Shown piece after piece: positions 22,802 to 33,094 of a stretch of DNA of 64,000 nucleotides (position 1 is its first letter; every line of letters starts with the position of its first letter). The DNA comes from Glycine soja. Its lineage: Eukaryota; Streptophyta; Magnoliopsida; Fabales; Fabaceae. The DNA lies in NCBI RefSeq assembly GCF_004193775.1, contig NC_041002.1, positions 42,449,819-42,513,818 on the forward strand, in the 5' to 3' direction. Below the pieces are notes generated by a model. That model made no database searches and was not told where the DNA came from. It saw only the letters and a program-made list of their open reading frames with translations. The translations under genes and the position numbers were made by a program.

Positions 22802-23045
22802 CTTCCCCATTGTCATCAGTAGACATCACAATGAAAACATATTTGAAGAGACCAATAATGGTAAATGTCCAGAAGATAAATGAAAGCACCCCAAAAATTC
22901 CTTCATTGTCTTCTTTGAGGCTTAATTTCCCTGAGAATGTGGTCTTGTAAACATAAATAAGGGCACTACTGAGGTCACCATATACTACTCCAAGACTTTG
23001 GTAAGCTAGAGTAAGCACAGTTGTGCAAGACGTCCTCTTGAAATT
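22802..23045 (-). pseudogene. Captured exon: HAK/KUP potassium transporter
   Basis: After an acceptor (TTTGTTAG), the frame reads [19 protein letters not shown] then [18 protein letters not shown], later [21 protein letters not shown] and STDDNGEG, ending at donor GTAGAA. These are the first transmembrane segments of K+ uptake permeases of the HAK/KUP/KT family. The usual VVYGDLSTSPLYV is changed to SSALIYV here. The exon end after NGEG matches the usual intron position. Only this one exon of a protein of about 780 residues is present. Confidence 0.85.
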
Positions 23046-23607
23046 CTAACAAAGAAAGCCAAGCATAAGAACATATGCAATTAAATTTTGCCAAAGCTAC
23101 ATGACAAGTGACAAAGCAAACAAAATTCTACACAAATTCATCATTTCAGTAGTTACTAGTTAGCATTTCACCACCTTCTAAGTATCAAAACAGCATTAAT
23201 TATTACTCCTTTCAATTTATTTTGTGGAGTACAAGTTGAAAAGCCAAACACTAGAATTATGACACCTCTTCAATTAAAATCTGTCATTACTTGTGAGTTG
23301 TGACCTTATAACTGAATACAAAAATGCTAAGCAAATAAGACTTTTGAAGAGATGAAACAAATGGAGTAGTTCATTAGGACCAAGGAAACAAGAATATATA
23401 CTCTCACTGCTAAGAGAGCCTTATGTCTTCACAAAGTATTCTCAAATTTTCATGTCAAATCAAACAAAATCATGAAAGTTATAAAATGCATTTCAAAGTT
23501 GAACCAAATACACAATAGATAAGAAGTGGGACACATGACATCAAGAATAAAGAATAAAGAGGAGGCATTTCTCATTCTCAAATACCAGAGAGAAAGAGGG
23601 GCATTAC

Positions 23608-24209
23608 CTGTAGGTAGTTACGAAGTAATGAAGAAAAAAAAGCAATTTATAGGCAAGCCAACTCTGCTCCTGGATAGAATCTAGCCCCTCCTCCAAAGGG
23701 TGCATAGAATGGACTAGTTCTCCAATTTCTCTTTTCCTACATTCAGAGGATAGGAATTAAGAAAGAAAAGAAATTAAAGTACAAAAAATTACATATAGTA
23801 TGCACCAAATTGGTATGTGGACTAACCTCGTTTTCAGGTTCCATCCATCTCCAAGGATTAATATTTAGAGCTCCACTGTATACATTCTCATCTAAATGGA
23901 CTGCTGAAAGAAATGGAACCACAAAGCAATCATGTTCATCCTGTCCAAGAGAAAAACTAATAAAAAAAATGTTTTTCAGTTTAAATATAAAAATCAGAGC
24001 AATCCCCTAAGATAATGTTTTATGTACCAAATAAACATATAGGGAAAAAATTTCAACAGTAGTTGTTATATATACCAGCAGTTGCTTCATGGCTCTAGGA
24101 CATTGAGTAAGGAAATAGACTGCAAAGAGCATTGTTTTGGTGGTTGTTTCATTTCCCGCAAAGAGAAGATTGATAATGAAGTCTGCAATAGCATCATCAA
24201 GCAAGCTTT
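23608..24209 (-). pseudogene. Captured cytochrome P450 exons (85-clan-like)
   Basis: There are three minus-strand exons. Exon a (24076-24209) reads LLDDAIADFIINLLFAGNETTTKTM in two parts, with the I-helix AGNETT oxygen-activation motif, and ends at donor GTATAT. Exon b (23827-23940) reads FLSAVHLDENVYSGALNINP then WRWMEPENE, the region before the haem loop. Exon c (23608-23736) reads NWRTSPFYAPFGGGARFYPG. In exon c the haem-binding motif FxxGxRxCxG has Tyr (TAT, complement of 23674-23676) where the iron-ligand Cys should be, and a TAA (complement of 23647-23649) follows. The ExxR region is absent. Splice sites of b and c look intact. It cannot encode an active P450. Confidence 0.85.
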
Positions 24210-24539
24210 CTTCCCAACAACATTCTATCCAACAAACATTCAAATTACAAACACACTCTTACCTGTGCAACCATAAACAGAAATCACCTCTCAACAAAAG
24301 TTCTATCACTTCCCAACAACATTTTATCCAACCAAATAAAGTAATGTTGACATCTACGGTACTTCAGTCCCAAAGCAGTCCAAAAAATTTAAACTTTATT
24401 CCAACAAAGACACAACAACATTCAAGCCATGAACTTAACTCAGTTGAATTCCCATTTTACCAATTCAAAACAAGCAACACATTCCAAACACTAACTTTTC
24501 AAAAACAACCAATCCAACAAGCACTATAAATTATACCTT

Positions 24540-25420
24540 CTCCTGAGATTGAAAAACAGGCTGCTCCACTTCAACCGGAACCACAAACCCATGCACCGGC
24601 ACATGGAAGGAAACGTAATTGCCCCCAGCAGCCGCCACATCAACTTCAACCGGAGCCTTCATCTCAGGTGTGGTAGTAAAGTACTCCGAAGACATAATAT
24701 TGTTCAACTTCTCCCTTAATGCAGCATCTACAAAAAAAAAAAAAAAAAAAACACTCAATAACAAGTTAACAAGTAAAAAACAACTCAACATGAAAGAAAA
24801 AAAGAGCAATTCAACAGAACCATACAAGTAACATCAGCATTAGGCCCAATGGGCTGCTCCGACTTAGCAAGCCACAGCTTGGCATGTTCCACGCAGCGGT
24901 GCAGCGCGTTCTTGTGTGAAAAGCTCGAATCCGCGGGCCGCGAAACGAGCAACCCTCTTAGTCTAGAGATCGAGTCCAAGTCCTTCTCGCCGAGCAGATC
25001 GGTGGCGTCGTTGGTGACGTAGTCATAGGTCAAGCAGCAGCCACGCTCATGCGTTTTGGTAAGCATCATGGACACAAAGTCACTCTTCACATCGAAAAAT
25101 GAACCAAAATAGAGAAAATTAAGCAGGTCCTCCACAACGATGTCGTTCCTCGAGTTCGAGTTCGGCTCAATCGAGTCAGAGCTCTCAACTAAGGTTTCGT
25201 TTTCGGTCTCAGTCTCATGGTGAGGGTTTTAAGAAGATGTGCCGTTGATTTGGAGCTCTTTGGAGAGAGCGGTGGCGAGAGGTTGCCGGAGCTTATCGAG
25301 CTCATCGCTGAGGGCAAGGATAGAGGGTTTGGAGCGTAGAACCTCTTCATGCTCCTTGTTCACGTTATGTGAGGCTTTTGGGCTCCCTCATCTCCTGCAG
25401 CGCCACGATGAAGCAGCTGA
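24540..25420 (-). pseudogene. Captured 5' gene segment, family not recognised
   Basis: The minus strand holds protein-like frames in the GC-rich right part of CACTA element 2. From the terminus inward these are NVNKEHEEVLRSKPSILAL with SDELDKLRQPLATALSKEL, then a stop, then SIEPNSNSRNDIVVEDLLNF, DVKSDFVSMMLTKTHERG and HKNALHRCVEHAKLWLAKSE. After a probable intron with a long A/T tract come ALREKLNNIMSSEYFTTTPE and NYVSFHVPVHGFVVPVEVE. Composition and splice-like joins suggest one or two host genes entering from their 5' ends. It lies next to the right terminus and reads inward, like the GC-rich exon at 6594-6881. Confidence 0.45.
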
Positions 25421-25755
25421 GGCGACAACGAATGTGAGAATGAGAGAGAGAGCGGCATGTACACTGCCCGATAAAGAGAGAAAGAGAAAGTGATAAATTA
25501 TATTAATTAAAAATACTAAACATTTAAGACGGGTTTTCCGAAAACCGTCCTTGTTTTAAAGTATTCCAAGGCGGTTTTCAAAAACCGATTTTAAAATATT
25601 AACAATATTTACAAATTTGCCACTATGATATAAATAAAAACGGTTTTTTATAACCGACTTAAATACCCTGTGGTAAAAAATGGTATTTTTAGTAGTGAGT
25701 ATATCAATCCTAACAATACTCTCACTCAAGATATCCATTTTAATTTATAATTAGG

Positions 25756-26043
25756 TATGTTTTTGTCACTCTAAAATTATTAAGTTTTGATTTTTATAGT
25801 CTATTTTTATTCCCTCTAATTCGAAAATACACATTTTTTGTCCTCTAAATTTAAAATGTATCACTTTGTATATTGTTAAAGTGCTTTAAATAACACTTAT
25901 GTGAGTAAAAATTGTTTAGATAGTACCTAAAATAAAAAAAAAATGTACATTTCAAGTTTAGAGTAACTAAGGACAAAGAAGTTTTTTTAGAAAGATTAAA
26001 ATCAAACTTTATATAGTAATTTTAGAGGGATAAAAAACATGTT
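25756..26043. mobile_element. MITE with about 25-bp terminal inverted repeats
   Basis: The left arm TGTTTTTGTCACTCTAAAATTA and the right arm, read on the minus strand as TGTTTTTTATCCCTCTAAAATTA, are near-perfect inverted repeats about 290 bp apart. A second inner pair (TCCTCTAAATTTAAAATGTA against TACATTTCAAGTTTAGAG) strengthens the fold-back. No coding sequence is present. The superfamily cannot be decided because no clear target duplication is visible. Confidence 0.6.
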
Positions 26044-28442
26044 ATCCTTTATAATTCATAATGAATAACAGAATAAGTATTTATAATTTTATAGCTTATA
26101 TTATAATTAAAATTAATTTCCATGAAAAAATAATTAAAATTCATAATAATTTGATATTTTTAAATTTAAAAATCGTATTTTAGATTTTCAACATATAGTT
26201 TTCTTTGGTACATGGAAATAAATTTTAAATATATATTTTAAATTATGATATAAAAATTTGTTATGACAAAGTGTTGGATTAATTTTTCAAGATTATATAT
26301 TTTTGAAATTCAAATTATTGATATTAAGAATTTTTTATTATCTATTGGGAAAAAAGAATTTATTATTATTATTATCATTAAATTTAAATTAAAGAATTTT
26401 TTATTTCAAATTATAACCATCACTAATATTTTAAATTTAAATTAATTTGTATTAGTTATTGTCATCCGAAAGAAATAATTTGGGTTCATATATAAAGTAA
26501 ATATATCATCTATTTATAAATTATATATTTTTCATCTTTTATATATTAGGTATTGTATATTTTATATAATAAGAATGGAAATCAAATAAAAGAAAATAAA
26601 TTAATGTTAAATATAGATAATTATTGTTCTTAAATATATTTTTGATTTGGAAAATACTCAACATTATTTCACAATCACATTTTCATCTTTCTAATACACG
26701 CCAAGTTTTTCACCATGAAAAAATCTTTCAAATTTGAACTATGTTAACCGTAATATATACATTTGTTCATTCTCTCTCCTGACTCCCTTTTGTTTGCCTA
26801 ACAACCCCACAATGCTGATTCCCTCCTCTCACCCCTCAATAGTAACCTCTTATCGTTTATTCCCTTATCTTTCAATTCCTTCTGTTGATTTCTGCTCATT
26901 CATTTGTAGGGAAATAAATTCAATACTGAAGAAAACCAAGTTGAACCAACAGACGTGAAACCATGTTATGGAATCCTACAGGCGAGATTCATTTCCTTCT
27001 CTCTTTCCTCTTGTTTTTTCTTTTCTTTTGCAGTGGAAATGTTTGATGGTGAGCGAACAGTGACATTTTTTCTTTTGCCGTGGAAATGTTTGCCGGTGAG
27101 CAAACAATGACCGGTATATGAGGTTTTCGATGTTGGATCAAATTTTAAGCTCGCAACTGAACTTTGATTTTATTCAAATGGGTAGTTATGATGTTTTTAA
27201 TAGGGTGAATTCTGCAAGTAATTACTTCAAGGCCTAGGACAAGTATTTTTTTATCAACTTCCTGCTCTTTGTAATCTTGATGACATGCTTCTAGTGAGTA
27301 TTAGATATTCTTCTTTCATGGTTAAATGGTGATTGGCCAAGACATGCATTTGAGACCTTAATGTACATTTTCTTTTATAACAAGAAATTTTAGTTAGTTT
27401 CACTGTTATAGAGTTCTGGTATATATCTAGCTTCATGTAGATGGTTCGATCTCCTTTTCAGGAATAATTCAGTGGCAAGAAGAGAAGAGGTGGCTTCCCT
27501 GGCCTTGTGTCCCCCCACAACTCCGTGAAGACTCAAGAAAGCATTTGAATCACTCTCGAGAATGTGCAAACCCAGATCTAATAATAGGCATGACTATCAA
27601 CAACATTGCTTAGCAAACATAGTGTGGTGTAGGGAGACATTATGTAGGGTTGTTTGTGCAGTTCCAACAAGCTATTTGAAAGATGCAGGATTTTCTTTTA
27701 TGCGGTTTGGATTGGTGTGTGTTTGGACTTTAGAATTATATGTTGCAGTTAAAATTGTTTAGACTAGTTTTCAGTTTTAGGTGAGAAGGATGAGATGTAT
27801 CTAAAAGCTTTGGTAGAACTTAGTGGTTGTTTCGGTCAGTAGTTACAAGTTGTATTAGGCCTTGTTTTGGTAGTAATGAACAATATTGCTCAGGTGGAAT
27901 TTGCCAATTTTTTAATTTGATCTAATTTTAAATTATCAATATTAATTTTTAAAATAATATATAATTATTATTAAAATAAAATTTAATATTGAAATAAATT
28001 TTTGCAATAGTATAATTAGCTAAGAAATGGTAATTTACGATGACGACATTTTGTTACTAAGAAAAAATTATAATAATTAATGTGACTAAAAAAATATTTT
28101 ATCATAATCACTTTAGCTGAGAAATAATGTTTTTTTAGCATACAACAATTGTTAAAATATTTAAAATATGACAACAATAGTTATTACAAATAATTATGGC
28201 AACAACAAATGTGTAAAAATTCAGCAACAATAATTGTTGACAAAACAAAAGTAATGTCACTGTAAAATTTTTGCAGGGACCTGTAACAAAAAAAAAAAAG
28301 TTTGCTGGCAAAAGTTGTTTTTGCAACATCATTTATTATATGTCAATAACAAATGCCGCTGTGAATAGCCTTTTTTTTCTTGTAGCGCAAGTCCAACAAC
28401 CCCTCCTGGCACTACGAATCCATTTGCAGCAGGTATATAGAT
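26044..28442. other. AT-rich intergenic sequence, no gene recognised
   Basis: No conserved domain was recognised. A short tandem duplication occurs at 27020-27063 and 27066-27111 (TTTTCTTTTGC-GTGGAAATGTTTG). The part at 26700-27760 is less AT-rich and could hold a relic transcript. Confidence 0.4.
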
Positions 28443-28499
28443 ATGCCGCTGCCTCCCAATTGGAAGGGAGTAACGCTGAATAAGTATGACGGTATCACC
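28443..28499 (+). pseudogene. Short gypsy gag relic
   Basis: The frame reads MPLPPNWKGVTLNKYDGIT. This resembles the PLPPNWKxLxxxxYDG block at the start of the retrotransposon Gag domain in Tat/Ogre-type elements. Only about 19 codons are recognisable, and nothing around them extends the match. Confidence 0.35.
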
Positions 28500-28864
28500 A
28501 GTGCGACACTCGCTAGCTCCTGGCACTAGGAGTATACTTTGTATTGCAGGACTATACATTGTTTGGTACGTACTTGTACTTTCTTCCGTTAGTACTGTAC
28601 TTTGTATAGGTGGTGGTGACTAATGATTTCGGTAAAATTGGCTTGCATGACTTCTCAATTTTACGAAATTTTATATTTTGCATATATATTTAATAGTTGA
28701 CCGGCCCCAGTCTCCCGTGTTCAATGTGAAATCATTTAAACTCCATTCATGTAACCAAGAATTTTTGTGAGTTAGATTTAATTTCCTAAGTTATTTCATT
28801 TTAATTCTCAATATGAATTGTATTAATTGGCTCAAATTTAATTTAGGTCTTCTTTAACTATTCA

Positions 28865-29021
28865 CACCACTAAAAATGGAGTCTTTTAAGAAATGTGCTC
28901 CACCATGGTTGTTTCATAACCACCTTAGTTTTAAACGCGGTGACAATTTTATAATTATTATTAATATTTTAAAAGATGATTCCATGAGAATCTTCTTTGA
29001 TTTAGGGTTTAATTTTTTATC
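28865..29021. mobile_element. Left end of CACTA-like element 3
   Basis: CACCACTAAAAATGG resembles the CACTACTAAAAAT terminus of element 2 with small changes. It is followed by subterminal-like AACCACCTTAG/TTTTAAACGCGGTG. Captured host exons follow immediately, all in plus sense. A matching right end was not found, because later insertions at 29349, 31295 and 36646 break up the element and its right part is unclear. Confidence 0.45.
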
Positions 29022-29348
29022 ATGCTCGCTCACTCACACCTTGCGATGTTCTATCTGTTCTACTCACTTAGCCACTGGCAGCTCCCTCTTCCTCACCTTA
29101 CCACCACAATCTTCGCCTTCTCCCCCCTCCCACACTTCCTCGCCCCTTCCCCCGTTGCCAGGCTCCTCCTACTCGCCTCCGCCCTCGAGGTCTACCTCAT
29201 GGCCATCATGAGTGTCGCCATTGTCGTCTCTGTCGTCGAAGAGAGGTTTGACTAGGACGCCACTCGAGTTGGATCTGCTCTCATGGAGGGAAGCTGGGTC
29301 TGTGGGTGGATCCTGTCGGGCCTGTTCGTTTTTGGGTTCAGTTCCTTT
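29022..29348 (+). pseudogene. Captured first-exon-like segment of a membrane protein
   Basis: A plus-strand frame is rich in Leu, Ala and Val with membrane-like stretches (ARLLLLASALEVYLMAIMSV then AIVVSVVEERFD). It has a TAG where the pattern suggests Trp, then DATRVGSALMEGSWVCGWIL and SGLFVFG. It resembles multi-pass plant proteins of unknown function. The segment is GC-rich and sits next to the CACTA-like left end, reading inward. It is interrupted at 29349 by the hAT element. Confidence 0.4.
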
Positions 29349-30518
29349 TAGGGGTGGGTAAACGGACTCAGGTCCATGGACTGACCCGCGGGGCCCGCGG
29401 TCCGCGGGGGTTACGGACCAATTTTTTTAAACAGTCAATGGTTATGTTATATTTTTGGGCCCGCCCCGCTTAACCTGCGGACTATGCGGGTTTGGCCCAC
29501 GGGGTCCGTGGGTTGCCCGCTGCCCGCATTAGGTTTAATTTGTGTGATCCTGACCCATTACATTAGGTTTGATTTTCTCTTTTTCACTTTAAACTTTTTT
29601 TTAAAATAACAGATAAAAGAATATATTAGATAAGATAAAGATAAAAGATTTAAATTAAAAGATGAAAAAGATAAAAAAGGATAAGATAACAAAAATAAAA
29701 GATTAAGATAAAAAAGATAAGTGATAATCTGCTAAAAATCTTCTTTTTTGATATTTTCTCGATCTTTTTTCTCTTTTAATCTGTCATTTTCATATCTGAA
29801 AGTCATAAATAATAAAAATATCAATTCTTATCATTTAAGCCAAAAATAATTGTTAAATAAATATTGTTAAAGATATTTCAATATATTTTTATTATAAAAA
29901 ATAGCTCATATCATATTTAGTAGTTGTAGCAGGCTAAGAACATTTTTTCTCCTCACGTGTGCTTAACAAATATCAAACTAGGCTTCTTGTTGACAATATA
30001 TACTAAAAATTGATTACTAGTATTTGATATGCAGGGTAAATAATATGTAATAATTATTGTCTTTTAATCATTTAACTTGATTTTATTCTAATATTTATTA
30101 TTATTTCAAGTTTTAGGAAAAGAAGATGAAGATATGGAGATGGAGAAGGCTCAAGCTACTTCAAATATGAAATCATTTGTTGTTGGAGATGTTTAAATTT
30201 CATATTTTAGATTTATTGCTTGGATTTTCTTTTATTAAGACATTATTTATTTTATTGATGTAATTGACTAATTATTGAGATTTTATTTATATTTGCATTG
30301 AACTTAATTTGATTATATTATATTTTTACTAAAATTAAAGTTCTTTTAAAACTAGGCCCGCGGACCGACCCGTTTGACCCGCGGGATCCGCGGGGCGGGG
30401 GCAGACCAATTTATTTGGTCCGTGTAAGAAGCGGGGCGAATTGGACCGGTCCGCTACCAATGCGGGCTTATGTGGGCGGGCCTTACACGGGGCGGGCCGC
30501 CCCGCTTACCCACCCCTA
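29349..30518. mobile_element. Non-autonomous hAT element with perfect 8-bp target duplication
   Basis: Terminal inverted repeats are TAGGGGTGGGTAAACGG and its near-inverse ...CCGCTTACCCACCCCTA. The flanking octamer GTTCCTTT is identical at 29341-29348 and 30519-30526. The element is 1170 bp, with very GC-rich ends full of CCCGCGG/CCGCGGG motifs and an AT-rich centre. A small ending KAQATSNMKSFVVGDV near 30150-30195 could be a transposase remnant, but no hAT domain is present. Confidence 0.93.
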
Positions 30519-30707
30519 GTTCCTTTAATTAATCGATTTATGTTCTTTCATTCGCAGAAGAACAAATTTGGCGCCGACGAAAACCAAGCTAAGCCGAAAG
30601 CTTTGAAACCCAAGTGGAATTCCAAAGGTGAGATTCTGGATTTGTTTCTTTTATTTTTTTTTATTTGCGTAATTATTTATCTTCTCATATTTTCTGTGTT
30701 TGTGTAG

Positions 30708-30996
30708 ATTTCTGCAAGTAGAAGGAGTGAAGCTGCTAAATTTGCTCAATTATGGAATGAAGTTATTTGCAGTTTCCGTGAGGAAGATATCATAAGTGAT
30801 AGGAAAGGCTTCGAAGCCAAACTCTTTAGTTGTTTTTTCTCGTAAGTCCTAGCTTCTATTATTTGTCCTTCATCTTTTGATCATTGAACCATGATTGCAT
30901 TACTCCAGCAGGGAGATGGATCTTTTGATGGTTCCATACTCATTAGATCCTAGCTTGAAAATAATTCAGTGGCCATCGTTTCTGCTTGCAAGCAAG
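30708..30996 (+). pseudogene. Captured callose synthase (glucan synthase-like) exons
   Basis: Exon A starts at 30708 after TGTGTAG and reads [20 protein letters not shown] then REEDIISDR. Exon B (30912-30996), after CCAGCAG, reads [20 protein letters not shown] then PSFLLASK and ends at [37 protein letters not shown] and LIQWPPFLLASK are hallmarks of plant 1,3-beta-glucan synthases, in the region before the glycosyltransferase-48 domain. The exon A donor seems lost, since the frame continues into KGFEAKLF. This is a small part of a protein of about 1900 residues. Confidence 0.85.
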
Positions 30997-31087
30997 GTCT
31001 GTGAGATTTATTTCTATAATCACTAATTACCATTGTGATTCTTGTGCTAATAAACTAATACATTTCAACACGATGATAAAATTTGTA

Positions 31088-31294
31088 GCAAAGGATTTTT
31101 GGGCTGCTCAGAAGAAAGTGACAGAGTTGATAAATGGAAGGATCCTTGTTGGTCATACCTTGTCCAATGATCTTAAAGTTTTCATTTGAGTGGTTGTTTT
31201 CTTTCATTTTCTTGATCGCGTGTATATTTTTCTTATCAGCCTCTGCTGTTTAAAACTAAGAATTAGATTGTACTTTTGCAGGCATTATTATTAT
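31088..31294 (+). pseudogene. Captured REX4-like RNA exonuclease exon
   Basis: After TTTGTAG the frame reads AKDFWAAQKKVTELINGRIL then VGHTLSNDLK. This fits the Exo III region of REX4/RNA exonuclease 4 proteins, where VGHALHNDLK contains a catalytic Asp. After a short intron (acceptor TTTTGCAG), GCATTATTATTA starts the next exon (ALLL, as in NDLKALLLSHP) and is cut after a few codons at about 31294. The minus-strand retrotransposon region begins there. Confidence 0.7.
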
Positions 31295-33076
31295 AATTCA
31301 TGATGCCAAAGGGTCTATAACAACCTTATAATACACATCATAATTCAACTTAACTGGAAACATACTAAACACTAATCATCAAAACCACAACAAGAGCTAA
31401 CTCAAGGTGAGAGATCCTGTCACGCATTCCACGAACACACATGGACATCAATCATATTATGACATGACCAGGTACACATAGAGGTCACAATAGGTACTAA
31501 GGTATTTCTTAAAGCATCCACAAACTTTTTCCATATTAAGGTAAAAAGAACTAATATTTATCTCGCTAATCATACAACTATCATCAATAATCTTTTAGGT
31601 CACCTACCTTTCGCAAGAACACTCACTCTTGAATCCTTCTATGCTTAACAATTAATGTCTTACTAACTACCTTACACTCTTCTTAAGGTTCCACATTAAA
31701 TCTCTTAACTATACTTTATAACTTTTCCAACTACACTATGTTCTCAAACAACTCTATACTAGATATTTCTCACGAACTACGGCTACAAGTTTCTATGGGT
31801 ACTGCACTTATAAGATTCTCAATCTTGCACTTAGGTGGTAAATAAGCATATCCTCAAGGAACACAAATACATGACTTACTAAGTTTGACTTTCGTCTATG
31901 GATAACAAGGATAATGCATACTCAAGTGTTTCCTCTCAAAACATCTTAACGTGATTGTCAAGGGCGAAGTCTTTCTTTATTCGTAATAGAAGTAACAACA
32001 AGAAAGATTATCAAGCAGTTTAACTAGACATGATTGGAAGATGAGCAACTAATAACAAGATGAACACTCGATTGATTAGGAGACAATAATTTTAAATCAA
32101 GAAGGATCACTCATCCAGAATCAACAGTCGATACTCCAAATGAATTCTAGAAACGAAAACATAATCACAGTGTATGCACATATGGAGACATCAACTATCA
32201 CTTGATTGTGACAGAAACATCAATAATCCAATTGTTTGATGTAGGCTTACAACACAAAGAATGAATTATACTCAAGCATGGAAGCGTAATCGAATTACTT
32301 GACTTAAGCACGCAACACAAAGGATAAGTTGCACTAGAATCAGAAGGTACGGTCTAAAGAGTATTCTTTATGAAATAATTTTTTTTTATATGAGTCATTG
32401 AACTATAGAGTATCACCATTGCTAAGAACAAGAATCTCAAACAACCATACTCTTTATGCAATTAAGGTAAAACACCATACTACAAGTATACATAGAATTA
32501 TAAGGTTCTTATAATAAGTATACAACGTACATATATGAAGTAAGAATTAAATAGTTAATAAGTACGTATTAAGGAATCATAAACTTCAACTACTACATTC
32601 ACGACTACGCACAAAATAAAGAGAGTTAAGTAGTCATGCATTTACACATCAAGAAAGACACATTCATCCAAGATATATATATGGTCCAAAAGGTTCTTGC
32701 AACACTAATCCACGCATCAAAGGAGAAATAAGCTAACTAACAACATACACACAGGATGATAAAGGTTCATTAACACATTATCAATCAATATCAAGACTAC
32801 TTGCATCACCCAATGGCTTGCCATAATGTCCAACCGCACTTCGCAAATTATAGAGATGACCAGTCTCATAACTCACGACTCAACAGTGGATTTATGGTAT
32901 AGCAACATTAAGGATGCAAGACACATACAAGCATTATTATTAAGTCTCATTTAATCATGTAGGAGGAAATACAAATAATAATTCAAACATGTTCAACAAA
33001 ACTAGTCGTAAGTAACCACACAGAGTGCACACAAGAATATGGTAAGCACATAACACACTGGTCGAAAGGTTCGACC
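31295..33076 (-). mobile_element. Non-coding internal region of a minus-strand LTR retrotransposon
   Basis: No gag or pol frame was found between the cut REX4 exon and the primer-binding site at 33077. The sequence is uniformly AT-rich and poor in open frames. It is either a heavily decayed internal region or a large non-autonomous type. The left (3') LTR is missing. Confidence 0.45.
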
Positions 33077-33089
33077 TGCTCTGATACCA
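33077..33089 (-). other. Primer-binding site (initiator tRNA-Met type)
   Basis: The minus strand reads TGGTATCAGAGCA five bases after the LTR end. It is the standard tRNA-iMet complementary site and fixes the element orientation as minus. It is not a tRNA gene. Confidence 0.8.
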
Positions 33090-33094
33090 CTAAA

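Larger units (their letters stand above)
19326..25697. mobile_element. Non-autonomous CACTA element 2 (Pack-CACTA) with ZW10, KUP and P450 exons
   Basis: The left end is CACTGGTAGAAAAAGCGG and the right end TATTTTTAGTAGTG. The flanking triplets are AGT (19323-19325) and AGT (25698-25700), a perfect 3-bp target duplication. The left subterminal region (19340-19760) is an array of CAAAGACGGT/ACCGTCTTAGAAA units; the right one (25510-25690) has GGCGGTTTTCAAAAACCG units. The interior of 6.4 kb contains exons of at least four host genes, all on the minus strand, and no transposase. Confidence 0.92.

Noticed and set aside
24137..24529. A 130-codon plus-strand frame overlapping the P450 exon
   Set aside because: It runs antisense through the P450 exon and intron with low-complexity Gln/Ser/Asn content; the minus-strand exon is recognisable.
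33077..33089. Possible tRNA-Met gene piece
   Set aside because: The match is only the short complement of a tRNA 3' end beside an LTR, which is a primer-binding site.
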